44,284 nt of DNA from a virus (IMGVR_UViG_3300010371_000051:1-44284), one strand, 5' to 3'; positions 7,871 to 16,216 are shown, numbered from the stretch's first letter. Notes: generated by a model not told the origin, from the sequence alone. Program-made: numbers and translations.

Positions 7871-9337
7871 ATGAGAATCCAAAATCAAAACCCGCTTCAC
7901 TTTTTTGCACCGATAGTTCGGTACGACGATGACAAGCGTATCGTTGTAGGCCGTGCTTTCGCGAATGAGGTAGTCACCGGTGAAGGCGGTATAAGGCTCA
8001 AGTCGAGCGCGATGGAAAACGCCACGGCAGACTACATGAAGTACGGGACTATCCGTGCCATGCACCAGCCCGTAGCGGCAGGTACAGCCACCCCAAATGA
8101 TCCAGAAATAGCCAAGGAATGCGGCGTTAGCTGGATTGATTTTGATGGGAAGCGCGTTGCAGACATCTCTTGCTACATCTCCGATGATACGGAATGGAAG
8201 AAAGTCAAAGACGGCACCTATAAAGGCTTTTCCGTTGGCGTTGCCCCTAAGGTTATGCGCGGTAAGACGGTGGAATCGTGCACATGGTTCGAAACTTCTC
8301 TTGTTGATCGCCCCAAAGACCCTGACGCGCTATTTACAGCCTTCCGGGTAGATGGATTGGGTGAGATTCTTTGCGAAATCCACGACGACGAAGAAGAAGA
8401 AATCGAACGATTAGAGGAGCTAGAGCGCGGAAGATGGACCGCTGAAAAGCGGAAAGAACTTCCCGTCAAGGACTTTGGTTGGCCAGAGAAGCGTAAATAT
8501 CCTATCGACACCCAAGAGGATGTTGATTCTGCGGCGAAGCTGATTGGTAAGGCTCCCGAAGACATGCGAGAGCGCATCAAAACAAAGATTATCGCTATCG
8601 CCAAGCGCAAAGGACTTACCGTGCCCGACGCATGGGAGACAGAAGAGACGAAGCGATACCTCGAGCTAACCGCCGTTACCAGGGGAATGTTCGCCAAGGT
8701 AGCCGAAAGTCAGCTTCCCGGTCAACTGCGCTATGTTGCGTTCGATATGCTCTCGAACTGCATTTGGATGATTCAAAGTGCAGTGTTCGCCAGCGATGAA
8801 GAGCGAGAAACAGCTTTGCGAATGGCTGTTGATGAGTTCGCCGACTTCCTCGTACCCATCGTAGTGATGAAGTCGTGGCCGGATCCTGCGATCTTTGCCG
8901 ACGTTGAAGATATCGACGTCGCGCCTTATGACCGTGCGGCAGTTCCGATGCTAACGCGAATGTCCGAAGTTCGGGCAGAACGGATAGCAAATATCACCCG
9001 AGTTGAAGAACTCGAAACACAAGTTTTCGCGCTTACAGCTGAGCGCGATGAATCGATAACCCGAATCGCTGAAGTGCAAGAACTCGAAAGGGTTGCAAAA
9101 GGGCGCATTGCGGAGTTGGAGAACATGCCTACGCGTCCTCGGCCTCAAGTCGGGCAGACGCAAGTTATCGAACGCACGTTCGGTACGAATCCTGACCATT
9201 CCAGCGAAATCAAGAAACTCAAGGACCGTAAATCGGAAATTGAGCGAATGGACCGCTCTCGGGATGGCAAGTCACAAGATGGCCGTGCTCATGAGCTAAT
9301 GCGTATCAAACGCGAGCTTGAGTCACTCGGCGCTTAA
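7871..9337 (+). CDS. Prohead protease (XkdF-like) fused to DUF6582 and a coiled-coil scaffold
   Basis: 488 aa. Residues 1 to about 160 form a serine prohead protease of the XkdF type: FFAPIVRYDDDKRIVVGRAF, a candidate catalytic His in IRAMHQPVAAG, a candidate Ser in YKGFSVGVAPKVM, then WFETSLVDRPKDPDALF. Around 190-255 there is a DUF6582-like stretch (LPVKDFGWPEKRKYPIDTQ, then ERIKTKIIAIAKRKGL). The last ~130 residues are coiled coil (VEELETQVFALTAERDE; LERVAKGRIAELEN). The capsid gene follows directly. In HK97-type phages the scaffold fills the prohead and the protease removes it, so this one chain could supply both functions. Confidence 0.85.
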   Translation: MRIQNQNPLHFFAPIVRYDDDKRIVVGRAFANEVVTGEGGIRLKSSAMENATADYMKYGTIRAMHQPVAAGTATPNDPEIAKECGVSWIDFDGKRVADISCYISDDTEWKKVKDGTYKGFSVGVAPKVMRGKTVESCTWFETSLVDRPKDPDALFTAFRVDGLGEILCEIHDDEEEEIERLEELERGRWTAEKRKELPVKDFGWPEKRKYPIDTQEDVDSAAKLIGKAPEDMRERIKTKIIAIAKRKGLTVPDAWETEETKRYLELTAVTRGMFAKVAESQLPGQLRYVAFDMLSNCIWMIQSAVFASDEERETALRMAVDEFADFLVPIVVMKSWPDPAIFADVEDIDVAPYDRAAVPMLTRMSEVRAERIANITRVEELETQVFALTAERDESITRIAEVQELERVAKGRIAELENMPTRPRPQVGQTQVIERTFGTNPDHSSEIKKLKDRKSEIERMDRSRDGKSQDGRAHELMRIKRELESLGA

Positions 9338-9359
9338 CCCACAAAAAGGAAAAACAAAA

Positions 9360-10790
9360 ATGATTTCACCAACTCTTAGCGGCTTCATGCGAGGGGATTT
9401 GGGGGAAGGGGGATTTAACCCTGCCTTCCTTCAACGATCTCGACCTATTTACCAGGATTCCACCGGCGATATTCAAGGCCGAATGGATCAACTCTTGCGC
9501 GGTGAATTCGGTGATACCGATCCTGCGCAGTTCCTTTTGTCCCTGCAAACGGACCTGTTGCAGCAGCTTAACCGTGCTCAAACGTCAACCGGTATCCCAG
9601 TTCGCGAAGATCTCGAAGCGCCTGCGCTACAGATCGTCCCGCTTGACACTCCGTTTCGCAACCGATTGCCTCGAACGGTGGGGTCTAGCACTGCATCGTC
9701 CTGGGAGCAAGAAGTTGCCTTGGGTGGCGGCTACGGCGTCAACACCACTATAACTTCTGGCACGTCCTCGGCGACTCAGACGGTAGCGTCAACCGCTGGT
9801 ATGCAGCCGGGAACGTCGCTCTACTTTGCGGTGACGGCGGCTTATCGAACCGTTGTATCGGTTACAAATACGACAACTGTCGTATTAAACTCAACGATCT
9901 CTACGACCACGGCAGAAGGTGTCTTCCAAGGTCCTTACGCACAGCCGGGGCAGGCTCCTGTTCAGATGTTCTTCGCTGAAGACGGAGCGCCTGCTACGGC
10001 CAAGGCAACGTACGCAAAGCTCACTCTCGCATACAAGCTGCTAGGTACCATCGGATCAATCACCGGATTCGCAATGGCGGCTGGCGCTACGTACCAAAAC
10101 CAGCGAGATGCCGAAATTCTTGCGGGCATTCGCCGAACAATGCTCTCAGAGGAGAACGGTCTAATCAATGGTTCTTCGACAATTCTCACCGCACCTTGGG
10201 GTGATGGAACTACGAACTTTGCCTTTGATGGCTGCCTTAATCAGACCACAACCGCAAACGGAACGCCGGGACAGCAAGTCCAAACAGCAGTAGGCGCTTT
10301 GACTACCGCTCACATGGATCAGCAGCTAACCCGAATCCATAACGAGGGCGGTATGGATGCCTATATCATCGCAAACGCTCAAGAGGCCCTTTCTCTTGCG
10401 CACCTTGCGACGGCTTCCGGCTCCATTATCCGCGTCGAAGCGACTTCGAGCGCAGATATGATTCTGGGTGGTCGAGTTATCGGATACAAGCATCCTATCA
10501 CTGGGCAAATCGTTCCCATCGAAGTCTCGCGGTTTATGCCGGCAGGCACGATGTGGTTCGGAAGCGAGCGCGGCCCAGACGGTATGGTAGCCGCCGATGT
10601 CCGAGTTCTCCCGCAAGTTCAGCTTCCTGAACTTGCGCCGAACGTCAACATCCAAGGCTACGTAGCCCAGGAGCTTGCGCCGACTACGGCAGCTCCGCAG
10701 GTCTATGCCTTCCTGATCTCAGTGTTCGAAACCTTGCGAATCAAAAACGCTAAGGTCGTCGCCAAGAGTTCGGGGCTCACTCCAGTCTAG
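9360..10790 (+). CDS. Major capsid protein (HK97 fold) with an E-loop-region insertion
   Basis: 476 aa from ATG 9360, preceded by AAAAAGGA. The order after protease and scaffold, and the stretches PFRNRLPRTVGSSTASSWEQ, FFAEDGAPATAKATYAKL, GGMDAYIIANAQEAL and MILGGRVIGYKHPITGQIV, match HK97-fold capsid proteins. About residues 128-187 are an extra Thr/Ser/Val-rich segment set between the SWEQEV strand and the FFAEDGAPA strand, where the E-loop lies. That segment matches the insert in the 181-aa protein at 6476. The N-terminal ~85 residues may be a delta-domain removed by the protease. Forms the icosahedral shell. Confidence 0.92.
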   Translation: MISPTLSGFMRGDLGEGGFNPAFLQRSRPIYQDSTGDIQGRMDQLLRGEFGDTDPAQFLLSLQTDLLQQLNRAQTSTGIPVREDLEAPALQIVPLDTPFRNRLPRTVGSSTASSWEQEVALGGGYGVNTTITSGTSSATQTVASTAGMQPGTSLYFAVTAAYRTVVSVTNTTTVVLNSTISTTTAEGVFQGPYAQPGQAPVQMFFAEDGAPATAKATYAKLTLAYKLLGTIGSITGFAMAAGATYQNQRDAEILAGIRRTMLSEENGLINGSSTILTAPWGDGTTNFAFDGCLNQTTTANGTPGQQVQTAVGALTTAHMDQQLTRIHNEGGMDAYIIANAQEALSLAHLATASGSIIRVEATSSADMILGGRVIGYKHPITGQIVPIEVSRFMPAGTMWFGSERGPDGMVAADVRVLPQVQLPELAPNVNIQGYVAQELAPTTAAPQVYAFLISVFETLRIKNAKVVAKSSGLTPV

Positions 10791-10812
10791 TCTTCCTAGT
10801 CTGCGACAAACT

Positions 10813-10836
10813 GGGCCGCTTCAAGCGGCCCTTTCC
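10813..10836 (+). terminator. Hairpin after the major capsid gene
   Basis: GGGCCGC-TTCAA-GCGGCCC is a perfect 7-bp GC stem followed by a short T-rich run (CTTTCC). The weak T tract suggests partial termination, a usual way to keep capsid message in excess of the tail genes. Confidence 0.6.
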
Positions 10837-10850
10837 ATTTAAGAGGTTAT

Positions 10851-11333
10851 ATGGTTCCAACAGTTATTAATGTATTCCGTCCATATCAGCAGCCATCCCA
10901 GATGCACGATGCTGGATTTAGGCTCTTTCGAGTCGAAGACCCAAGCGGTGTAGTCTTGCCAGGGTGCACCAAGGTCGATGAGGTTCGACTAGATGGCACT
11001 ATGATTCCGCCTTACGTGGATGAGCGAGTTCTGCTCGACACCACAATGAAGAATTTCAAGGACCTTCGAATTCCGCTCTACGATCTGATTGAAGGCCCTG
11101 ACGGTCCCTTACTCATTCGATCGATGAAATCGAACGACGGCAACTGGCAGGTTGGATCAGTCGTGGCTGTTCGTGGGGAATGGTCCCAAGAATCTGATGG
11201 GCTAGACGAAATGAAGCAGTCGGAACTTCAAGAAGAGGGCGTACGCATGGGGCTCAACTTCCCCCGCAAAGGCATGAAGAAAATCGACATGATTAACGCG
11301 ATCAGAGACGCGCGGGCGCTGGCCAGTCGATAA
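10851..11333 (+). CDS. Putative neck-region protein with C-terminal SAP/HeH-like motif, 160 aa
   Basis: Starts MVPTVINVFRPYQQPSQMHD after AAGAGG. The N-terminal ~115 residues are strand-rich. The C-terminal helices, around KQSELQEEGVRMGLNFPRKG and KKIDMINAIRDARAL, look like a SAP/HeH helix-extension-helix motif, which in phage often lies in head or neck proteins next to the capsid gene. It is 4 nt upstream of the adaptor gene. Not assigned to a named family. Confidence 0.6.
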   Translation: MVPTVINVFRPYQQPSQMHDAGFRLFRVEDPSGVVLPGCTKVDEVRLDGTMIPPYVDERVLLDTTMKNFKDLRIPLYDLIEGPDGPLLIRSMKSNDGNWQVGSVVAVRGEWSQESDGLDEMKQSELQEEGVRMGLNFPRKGMKKIDMINAIRDARALASR

Positions 11334-11336
11334 ACC

Positions 11337-12008
11337 ATGAGCCATACTGCCTACCCCGGGGATGCAGACTACGAAGCCTTCGTAGTCGCGTCAGGGCAAG
11401 TTGTCCCTGACGGATACAGCTACACCGGGATAGGCGCTATGGTGTCGAGCGCCTTCGAGCAGGAGATGGGGTATATCCCCTTCCTGCAAGATTCGGTCGC
11501 TTCACTTAGAACTTACAATCCTCCCGGCAACCAACCTGTCAACAAGTCTTTCTCCTATCAATATGGAGGCGGTCGAGTCTTGCAATTAGGAGCTGCTCTT
11601 CAGGATGCGACGGCTATTGTTTCGGTTACATCCAATACCCAGGTAATCGCGGCTTCCGGCTATACACTTAAGCCTCAAAACGCTCCAAGCAGTAAGCGAC
11701 CATACAACCGTTTAGAGTTTGTTTGCCCGCAGTGGGGACCGGTGAACTCGATTGCGATATTGGCCAAGTGGGGCGTACAGCAGATACTTAGCGAGGACGT
11801 TTGGCAAGGGCTTCTAAGGCTCGGGGGATCAATTGTCGCTATAGACATCCTAGAAGGGATTCGCACGGGAACCGTTGTAGTTCAGCAAGGCAGTGAGAAG
11901 TTCCAGTTCAACCCGGACCTGCTGGCTCAAATGGGTACCTCTTGGCAGAATCAAGCCATGAGGCTTTTACAGCCTTATAAAAACACAAACGTCGGGATAA
12001 ACAATTGA
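11337..12008 (+). CDS. Putative head-tail adaptor protein, 223 aa
   Basis: The gene follows capsid and precedes a small stopper-like and a gp10-like gene, the normal adaptor slot. A strand-rich middle (QVIAASGYTLKPQNAPSSKR, then RLEFVCPQWGPVNSIAIL) resembles the beta insert of phiE125-gp8-like adaptors, and helical segments flank it (ILAKWGVQQILSEDVWQGLL; LAQMGTSWQNQAMRLLQPYK). Assignment is by position and general shape. The stop overlaps the next start. Confidence 0.55.
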   Translation: MSHTAYPGDADYEAFVVASGQVVPDGYSYTGIGAMVSSAFEQEMGYIPFLQDSVASLRTYNPPGNQPVNKSFSYQYGGGRVLQLGAALQDATAIVSVTSNTQVIAASGYTLKPQNAPSSKRPYNRLEFVCPQWGPVNSIAILAKWGVQQILSEDVWQGLLRLGGSIVAIDILEGIRTGTVVVQQGSEKFQFNPDLLAQMGTSWQNQAMRLLQPYKNTNVGINN

Positions 12009-12370
12009 GACTGCAAAGCGTGATATTGCAGCGTTGTCGATCGGCTAGTGTCTCGAATCAGACAAGCACGGGGCAGCGATTGCTACAAACGGTTTCAAAG
12101 AATGCGGATGGCTCCAACCTGACTACGTTCGTGGTAAGTGGCCCGGTTTTTACTTGCAATATCCAAGAGACAAAGGGCGATTCTCTGCCGATACCCTTCT
12201 CGCAACTTGACCTCAGCTTCTTTGATTTATTCATCCCGCACACGATCTCTTTCAACGCAAGCGACCGGGTTCGGGTCGATGGGGTGGACTACGAAGTTCA
12301 AGATACAGACGACTGGCTTTCACCCGACCAGATCAGCCGCAAATATCTCATATCGAAGCTGACGCCATGA
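12005..12370 (+). CDS. Putative head-completion / stopper protein, 121 aa
   Basis: Most likely starts with TTG at 12005, which overlaps the previous stop. The all-beta pattern ends RVRVDGVDYEVQDTDDWLSP and then RKYLISKL, like small connector stoppers of the SPP1 gp16 or HK97 type, which seal the portal after packaging. Its stop overlaps the next ATG (ATGA). Assigned by position plus strand pattern, not by a diagnostic motif. Confidence 0.6.
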   Translation: MRLQSVILQRCRSASVSNQTSTGQRLLQTVSKNADGSNLTTFVVSGPVFTCNIQETKGDSLPIPFSQLDLSFFDLFIPHTISFNASDRVRVDGVDYEVQDTDDWLSPDQISRKYLISKLTP

Positions 12371-12939
12371 TTGATCTCCTGGTTGAGACCACCTTTCAGG
12401 GGCTGGATAAATTCACGCAGAATGTCAAAAACAATCTTGTCATAGCGGTCCAAGATGCAGCGGTCGAAGTCGAGCTAATTGGTATCGAAGAGGTCCTTCT
12501 TTTAGATGCCTACGATACGTATGCTTTGATGGAATCGATTTACGTCTCGCTTTACGGCTACTCGACTTACGACGAAAAGACCGATATGGCCGCAGATGCC
12601 GCGCTGAACAACCCAACAAACTGGGAAGCAATTAGAGCATGGAAACTCGGCCAACCTGGTGGGATTCCCCCTCACGCTAATTCTAGGGATTCTGGAATGG
12701 GATCTGGTGAAGCACCGGAAACCTATATTGAATTCGACCCACAGGTAACCAGCGAATCACCTTACGATGCATGGGTAGCGGTTGCGGCATCCCACGGCAA
12801 GTACGTTGAGAACGGCTATATCTCTTGGTTCGGAAACTGGGTTCCGGCAAGACCGTTTTGGGAAGCAACAGCTCAAAGAGCCATCCCAGTGGTTTTAGCG
12901 ATTCTGCAACGGGCAGTAGACGATGCAATGACTGGATAG
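12367..12939 (+). CDS. HK97-gp10-like tail/head joining protein, 190 aa
   Basis: The C-terminal third is typical of the gp10 family: HGKYVENGYISWFGNWVPAR, then PFWEATAQRAIPVVLAILQR, with a closing helix. The acidic middle (ASPYDA-type segment, PETYIEFDPQ) is longer than usual. In related phages this protein joins the tail tube to the head. Its start overlaps the preceding stop, so it is likely translationally coupled. Confidence 0.75.
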   Translation: MIDLLVETTFQGLDKFTQNVKNNLVIAVQDAAVEVELIGIEEVLLLDAYDTYALMESIYVSLYGYSTYDEKTDMAADAALNNPTNWEAIRAWKLGQPGGIPPHANSRDSGMGSGEAPETYIEFDPQVTSESPYDAWVAVAASHGKYVENGYISWFGNWVPARPFWEATAQRAIPVVLAILQRAVDDAMTG

Positions 12940-12954
12940 GCACAAGGAGCTTAA

Positions 12955-13362
12955 ATGGCAGCAGTAGGAACAATCATCAGAGAAATCACGATCACTTCGC
13001 AAGGAGCGAACGGCGATACCATCTCGACCACGTACCAGCTTCTGGGTAACGCTGAATTCAATATTCGGGCGACCGTAGCCGCTGGGACTAACACCCATAT
13101 TACAGGCGCGTTCGCCACCGCCAATGTCCAGGTCGCTGACATTACTAGCTCGACCGCCGCAACTCTGAAATGGAATAGCTCAGGTTCCCCTGCGCCCTTA
13201 ATGAGTGTTGGGCCATCTCAAGCGGTCCACTGGGATGTAAACCAGTACGCGGTAGACGCAACGGCTTTCCCCAACCCTTTCACTGTCGATATCACAGCAG
13301 GCGTTTTCGTGACAAACGTCGCTGAAACCGACCTCAACATCAGCATCCTTCTAAATAACTAA
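12955..13362 (+). CDS. Beta-rich structural protein, 135 aa
   Basis: Good ribosome site (AAGGAGC) 8 nt before the ATG. The sequence is nearly all predicted strand (IIREITITSQG, FNIRATVAAGTNTHITGAF, VDITAGVFVTNVAETDLNIS) and very low in charge, as in virion surface or tube-decorating proteins. It sits between the gp10-like gene and the tail-terminator-like gene. No family recognised. Confidence 0.6.
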   Translation: MAAVGTIIREITITSQGANGDTISTTYQLLGNAEFNIRATVAAGTNTHITGAFATANVQVADITSSTAATLKWNSSGSPAPLMSVGPSQAVHWDVNQYAVDATAFPNPFTVDITAGVFVTNVAETDLNISILLNN

Positions 13363-13363
13363 C

Positions 13364-13543
13364 ATGGAAGATAACACCGAATCAACCGAGACAACTAGCG
13401 AAGTAGCATCCACAGCGCAGAAGACTCAAGTTGCCAGACTTATTCATAGCTCGGCGCTCTCCGCTGCTGAGAATAAGGCGCTAAAAGAAGGCACCGGCAA
13501 CGCCTCAAAAGCAAAGCCTACGCTTGGGCCCGGATCTAAGTAA
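13364..13543 (+). CDS. Small acidic/basic-tailed protein, 59 aa
   Basis: ATG one base after the previous stop; it ends directly before the next ATG (TAAATG). It starts MEDNTESTETTSEVASTAQK, followed by a helix and a Lys/Gly-rich tail (KAKPTLGPGSK). Likely disordered at both ends. No known family. The tight packing between structural genes supports it as real. Confidence 0.65.
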   Translation: MEDNTESTETTSEVASTAQKTQVARLIHSSALSAAENKALKEGTGNASKAKPTLGPGSK

Positions 13544-13972
13544 ATGCTTGACGTCCAGGCTGCGGATACATGGGTTAATGAGGTCCTAAGCGCGAGCACG
13601 GATCTTACGGGCCTTCTGCCACTTGGGGCGGCAAGCATTTACAACCAAATCCCTCCTGCCGGAGTCTTCCCGCCCTATGTGATTTTTAGCGGGATTCCGG
13701 CAGCCGACACGACAACCAATGGTTACGTGTTTGTGGGCGCGAACTTTAACTACTCAGTCCAAGCCGTGATTAGCGACACGGAAGGCGGCAAGCCTTTGAC
13801 TGATGCCTGCGCACAGGCCATATACGACGCTATGTTTACAATCGGAGTCGCAGAAAACGGCTTTTGGATTACCTGTTCTCGTGCGAAGCCAATAAACCTT
13901 GCGCCTCAACTGAAGAACCGACCCTTTCGCTACGGCGGAGGGACTTACACCGTCTCCGTTCGACCACTTTAA
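13544..13972 (+). CDS. Tail terminator / tail completion protein, 142 aa
   Basis: Placed directly before the tail-tube gene. An N-terminal helix (AADTWVNEVLSASTDL), then IYNQIPPAGVFPPYVIFSG, and a ferredoxin-like strand-helix pattern (NYSVQAVISDTEGG; DACAQAIYDAMF; CSRAKPI...YTVSVRP) match the DUF3168/gp17 and lambda-gpU type. This protein caps the finished tail and meets the head connector. Assigned by pattern and synteny. Confidence 0.7.
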   Translation: MLDVQAADTWVNEVLSASTDLTGLLPLGAASIYNQIPPAGVFPPYVIFSGIPAADTTTNGYVFVGANFNYSVQAVISDTEGGKPLTDACAQAIYDAMFTIGVAENGFWITCSRAKPINLAPQLKNRPFRYGGGTYTVSVRPL

Positions 13973-13981
13973 GAGGAACAA

Positions 13982-14431
13982 ATGTCATTACCTGCTTTCG
14001 AATCTGCTGTTAGTGCGCTTCAGGATACGCTGTGCACTTTCTATATTCCCAATGTCGGAGATACGGGCGTGCTTCCTGATGACTGGGGGGCTGGAGTTGT
14101 TTGTTACATCGACAAGGTTAACATCAAATCCTCGATCAATACCGCCGATCATAGCGCGGGACAGAATCCATACCCCATCAACCGAGCCACAAAGGGAGAT
14201 GGGCAACTCGATATTGAGTTTAAGTACGTCGTTTCTCCTTGGCAGCTTAGTTTCCAGGCTCCCAGGCAGATCAAGATGGTCCAGGTATCAACAATCAATT
14301 CTGTATCTAAAACGGTGACGATCACTGGGATAATCACCGACGTTGAAAACGAGATAGCCGGTCCATCGACTTACAAGGTGACCGTCAAGCCGTACGCTGT
14401 TACAGGGCAGCCCCCGGTGGTTTACTCGTGA
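13982..14431 (+). CDS. Major tail (tube) protein, 149 aa
   Basis: AAGAGGAACAA precedes the ATG. It lies directly upstream of the frameshifting tail chaperone pair, the near-invariant place of the tube gene. The sequence is strand-rich, with GDGQLDIEFKYVVSPWQLSF, QIKMVQVSTINSVSKTVTIT and a final YKVTVKPYAV strand. Hexamers should stack around the tape measure to form the tail tube. Its stop overlaps the next GTG. Confidence 0.75.
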   Translation: MSLPAFESAVSALQDTLCTFYIPNVGDTGVLPDDWGAGVVCYIDKVNIKSSINTADHSAGQNPYPINRATKGDGQLDIEFKYVVSPWQLSFQAPRQIKMVQVSTINSVSKTVTITGIITDVENEIAGPSTYKVTVKPYAVTGQPPVVYS

Positions 14432-14883
14432 GTAGTCTGAGAGCGCGGCTCGGGAAGCAACTTAAAACCAGAACCGGAGAAGTGATCGACCCGGAAGACA
14501 ATAGTCTTGTTTATCGGTTCTCCGGTTTGCCTTCGGTCAAGGTCGCAATGGAGTCGATCGGTAACCCGAAGAACAAAGATATTGCCGCAATGTGGAATAT
14601 CCAGTTTGCTCCGAAGGACGATGACGGTAACCGGATTCTCCCGATTCCAGAAATCTTCAACGCGAATTCTGTTGGCGAAATCCTAACAGTGCTTGCCTAC
14701 ATACAACCAGACCCATTAGAAGCTCCTTACACAGAAGTCGAGATCGCAGAGATCTACGCCACTGAACCGGGCTTATTTATCCTGCTGTTTGGCAAGGCAA
14801 GCCAACTTATGTCTATGCCAGGAATTGGCACCGTCGAGATTGCGGCGGGAAACTCTACCGCAGTGGCACCCGCTGCGAACTAG
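14428..14883 (+). CDS. Tail assembly chaperone G, 151 aa
   Basis: GTG start overlapping the tube-gene stop. Helical in the second half (VEIAEIYATEPGLFILLFGK), it precedes the tape measure and ends in a low-complexity tail (GNSTAVAPAAN) lying just after a slippery heptamer. This matches lambda gpG-type proteins, which bind the tape measure and recruit tube subunits. The -1 product is given as its own entry. Confidence 0.85.
   Translation: MSSLRARLGKQLKTRTGEVIDPEDNSLVYRFSGLPSVKVAMESIGNPKNKDIAAMWNIQFAPKDDDGNRILPIPEIFNANSVGEILTVLAYIQPDPLEAPYTEVEIAEIYATEPGLFILLFGKASQLMSMPGIGTVEIAAGNSTAVAPAAN
14847..14853 (+). promoter_or_regulatory. Programmed -1 ribosomal slippery site GGGAAAC
   Basis: In the G frame the codons read GCG GGA AAC, so the heptamer is G GGA AAC and fits X XXY YYZ exactly; lambda uses GGGAAAG. 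The -1 frame is open through the G stop to 15035. No stimulatory hairpin was checked for. Confidence 0.85.
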
Positions 14884-15035
14884 AAATGTGGTGTGTCGAG
14901 GCGACCGGTAAGCCTATCTCCGTTTTGACGCGAGAGGGTTGGACGCCTGACGAGATAGAGACCGCTTGCGCGGCCAAATGGATCTCGGTTCAGTTATCCC
15001 ACGAGCGCGAGAATGGAATGTTAGGCGGCAAATGA
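14853..15035 (+). CDS. T extension of the G/GT tail chaperone (read by -1 frameshift)
   Basis: The frame is -1 relative to G and open across the G stop. After slippage at 14847-14853 the chain continues LYRSGTRCELEMWCVEATGK and ends in LSHERENGMLGGK at 15035, about 60 residues. The full GT product is join(14428..14853, 14853..15035). An internal ATG at 14886 could start a 49-aa protein, but the arrangement fits the classic GT fusion better. T domains contact tube subunits while G holds the tape measure. The stop overlaps the tape-measure ATG. Confidence 0.85.
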   Translation, partial: LYRSGTRCELEMWCVEATGKPISVLTREGWTPDEIETACAAKWISVQLSHERENGMLGGK

Positions 15036-16216
15036 ATCCAAACGTATTAGCTATCCTGATTACCGTTCGAAACGCGAATGCGGCGGTCGAGCAAATCAAC
15101 GGTGTTACTGGTGCTCTAAGCGGAGCGGCCCAGCAAGCAAGGTTGGCGATGATCGCGTTTCGCGCTCTCGCTGTTGCTACGTTATTCCTCTTTGGCACTC
15201 TGAAGGCGGCTGGCGAAGATGAAAGTATGCGCCTTCAGTTGACGGCGCTAACTCATTCGTCATCGATCGCTTTGAGCCAAATGCAGGCGATACGGCAAGA
15301 GTCAGAAAAGGGACTGTTCGACAAGGAGCAACTATTTCAAGCGCGGAAGGTCTTTGATGAAGTCCACGCCTCCATCACGGATCTTTTGCCGCTGTCAGAA
15401 GAGCTTGCATTGCGTTCCGGCAAGGGCCTTGATGCGACCGCCCGCATATTCGCATCCCTAGAATCAGGCGGTATAGCACGACTAGGCGCGGTGCTTCGGC
15501 AGGCTGGGCTTGGTATCGACGCCCTACGCGGCGCTGGACTCGATGTTACAAAATCGTACCAAGTCAAGAGTTCTCCGCAAGAGACGCTTAGGGTTCTTCG
15601 GGAACTCTTGAGCAAAGATAGTCTAACTGATGCGCTAAATAACTCTTTATCATCCTCTGCCAAGGGCACGATGGCTGCGCTCAAGGATCTATTCCGAAGC
15701 ATCGGCGAAGGACTCTTGCCTTTCGTGAAACCGGCGCTCTCGCTCTTAGAAGGACTACTAAAAACCTTAACGCTGCTTAACGATATAACTCACGGCTGGA
15801 TTGGAAATATCGTGCTGGCGGTCGGAGCACTTAAGACCATTTCATTGGTCCTGCCGATCATTCAGTCACTTGTATTGTGGGAGAGGCTTGCCGCTTTTTG
15901 GACAGGATTCCTCATTGTCCTAAACCAGCCTTGGCGTACGATAGCTGATGCTATTTACCTCGTCGTTGCAGCTACGAGGGCACTCATTACAGTTGAGGCT
16001 CTCGCCGCTGTTTGGGAAGCTATCAGAGCAGCTCTAACTAGAAACTGGGTAGGACTTGCGGTTGCAGGCGCTATCGCCGCAGGAGCGGGTATCGCTTGGT
16101 ATGGTGCAAATCATTCATCCAAGAATGAAGAAAGTGTCTCGCCAGCAGAGCGACCTACTAGGCGGTCGGATATCGAATCTCAGCAGCAACGTATGAGGGC
16201 TCGGGCTTGGGCGTAG
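15032..16216 (+). CDS. Tape measure protein, 394 aa
   Basis: ATG 15032 overlaps the T stop. Starts MNPNVLAILITVRNANAAVE, then AAQQARLAMIAFRALAVATL. It is long, helical and Ala/Leu-rich, with hydrophobic segments around residues 260-370 (IGNIVLAVGALKTISLVLPI; VEALAAVWEAIRAAL; VGLAVAGAIAAGAGIAW). These are the membrane-active stretches usual in tape measures. It sets tail length and is ejected into the host. It is short for a siphovirus and would predict a tail of only tens of nanometres under the usual length rule. Confidence 0.85.
   Translation: MNPNVLAILITVRNANAAVEQINGVTGALSGAAQQARLAMIAFRALAVATLFLFGTLKAAGEDESMRLQLTALTHSSSIALSQMQAIRQESEKGLFDKEQLFQARKVFDEVHASITDLLPLSEELALRSGKGLDATARIFASLESGGIARLGAVLRQAGLGIDALRGAGLDVTKSYQVKSSPQETLRVLRELLSKDSLTDALNNSLSSSAKGTMAALKDLFRSIGEGLLPFVKPALSLLEGLLKTLTLLNDITHGWIGNIVLAVGALKTISLVLPIIQSLVLWERLAAFWTGFLIVLNQPWRTIADAIYLVVAATRALITVEALAAVWEAIRAALTRNWVGLAVAGAIAAGAGIAWYGANHSSKNEESVSPAERPTRRSDIESQQQRMRARAWA

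Noticed and set aside
8218-8697. Minus-strand Ser-rich 159-codon ORF
   Set aside because: Antisense to the protease-scaffold gene and of the low-complexity type expected from codon-bias shadows.
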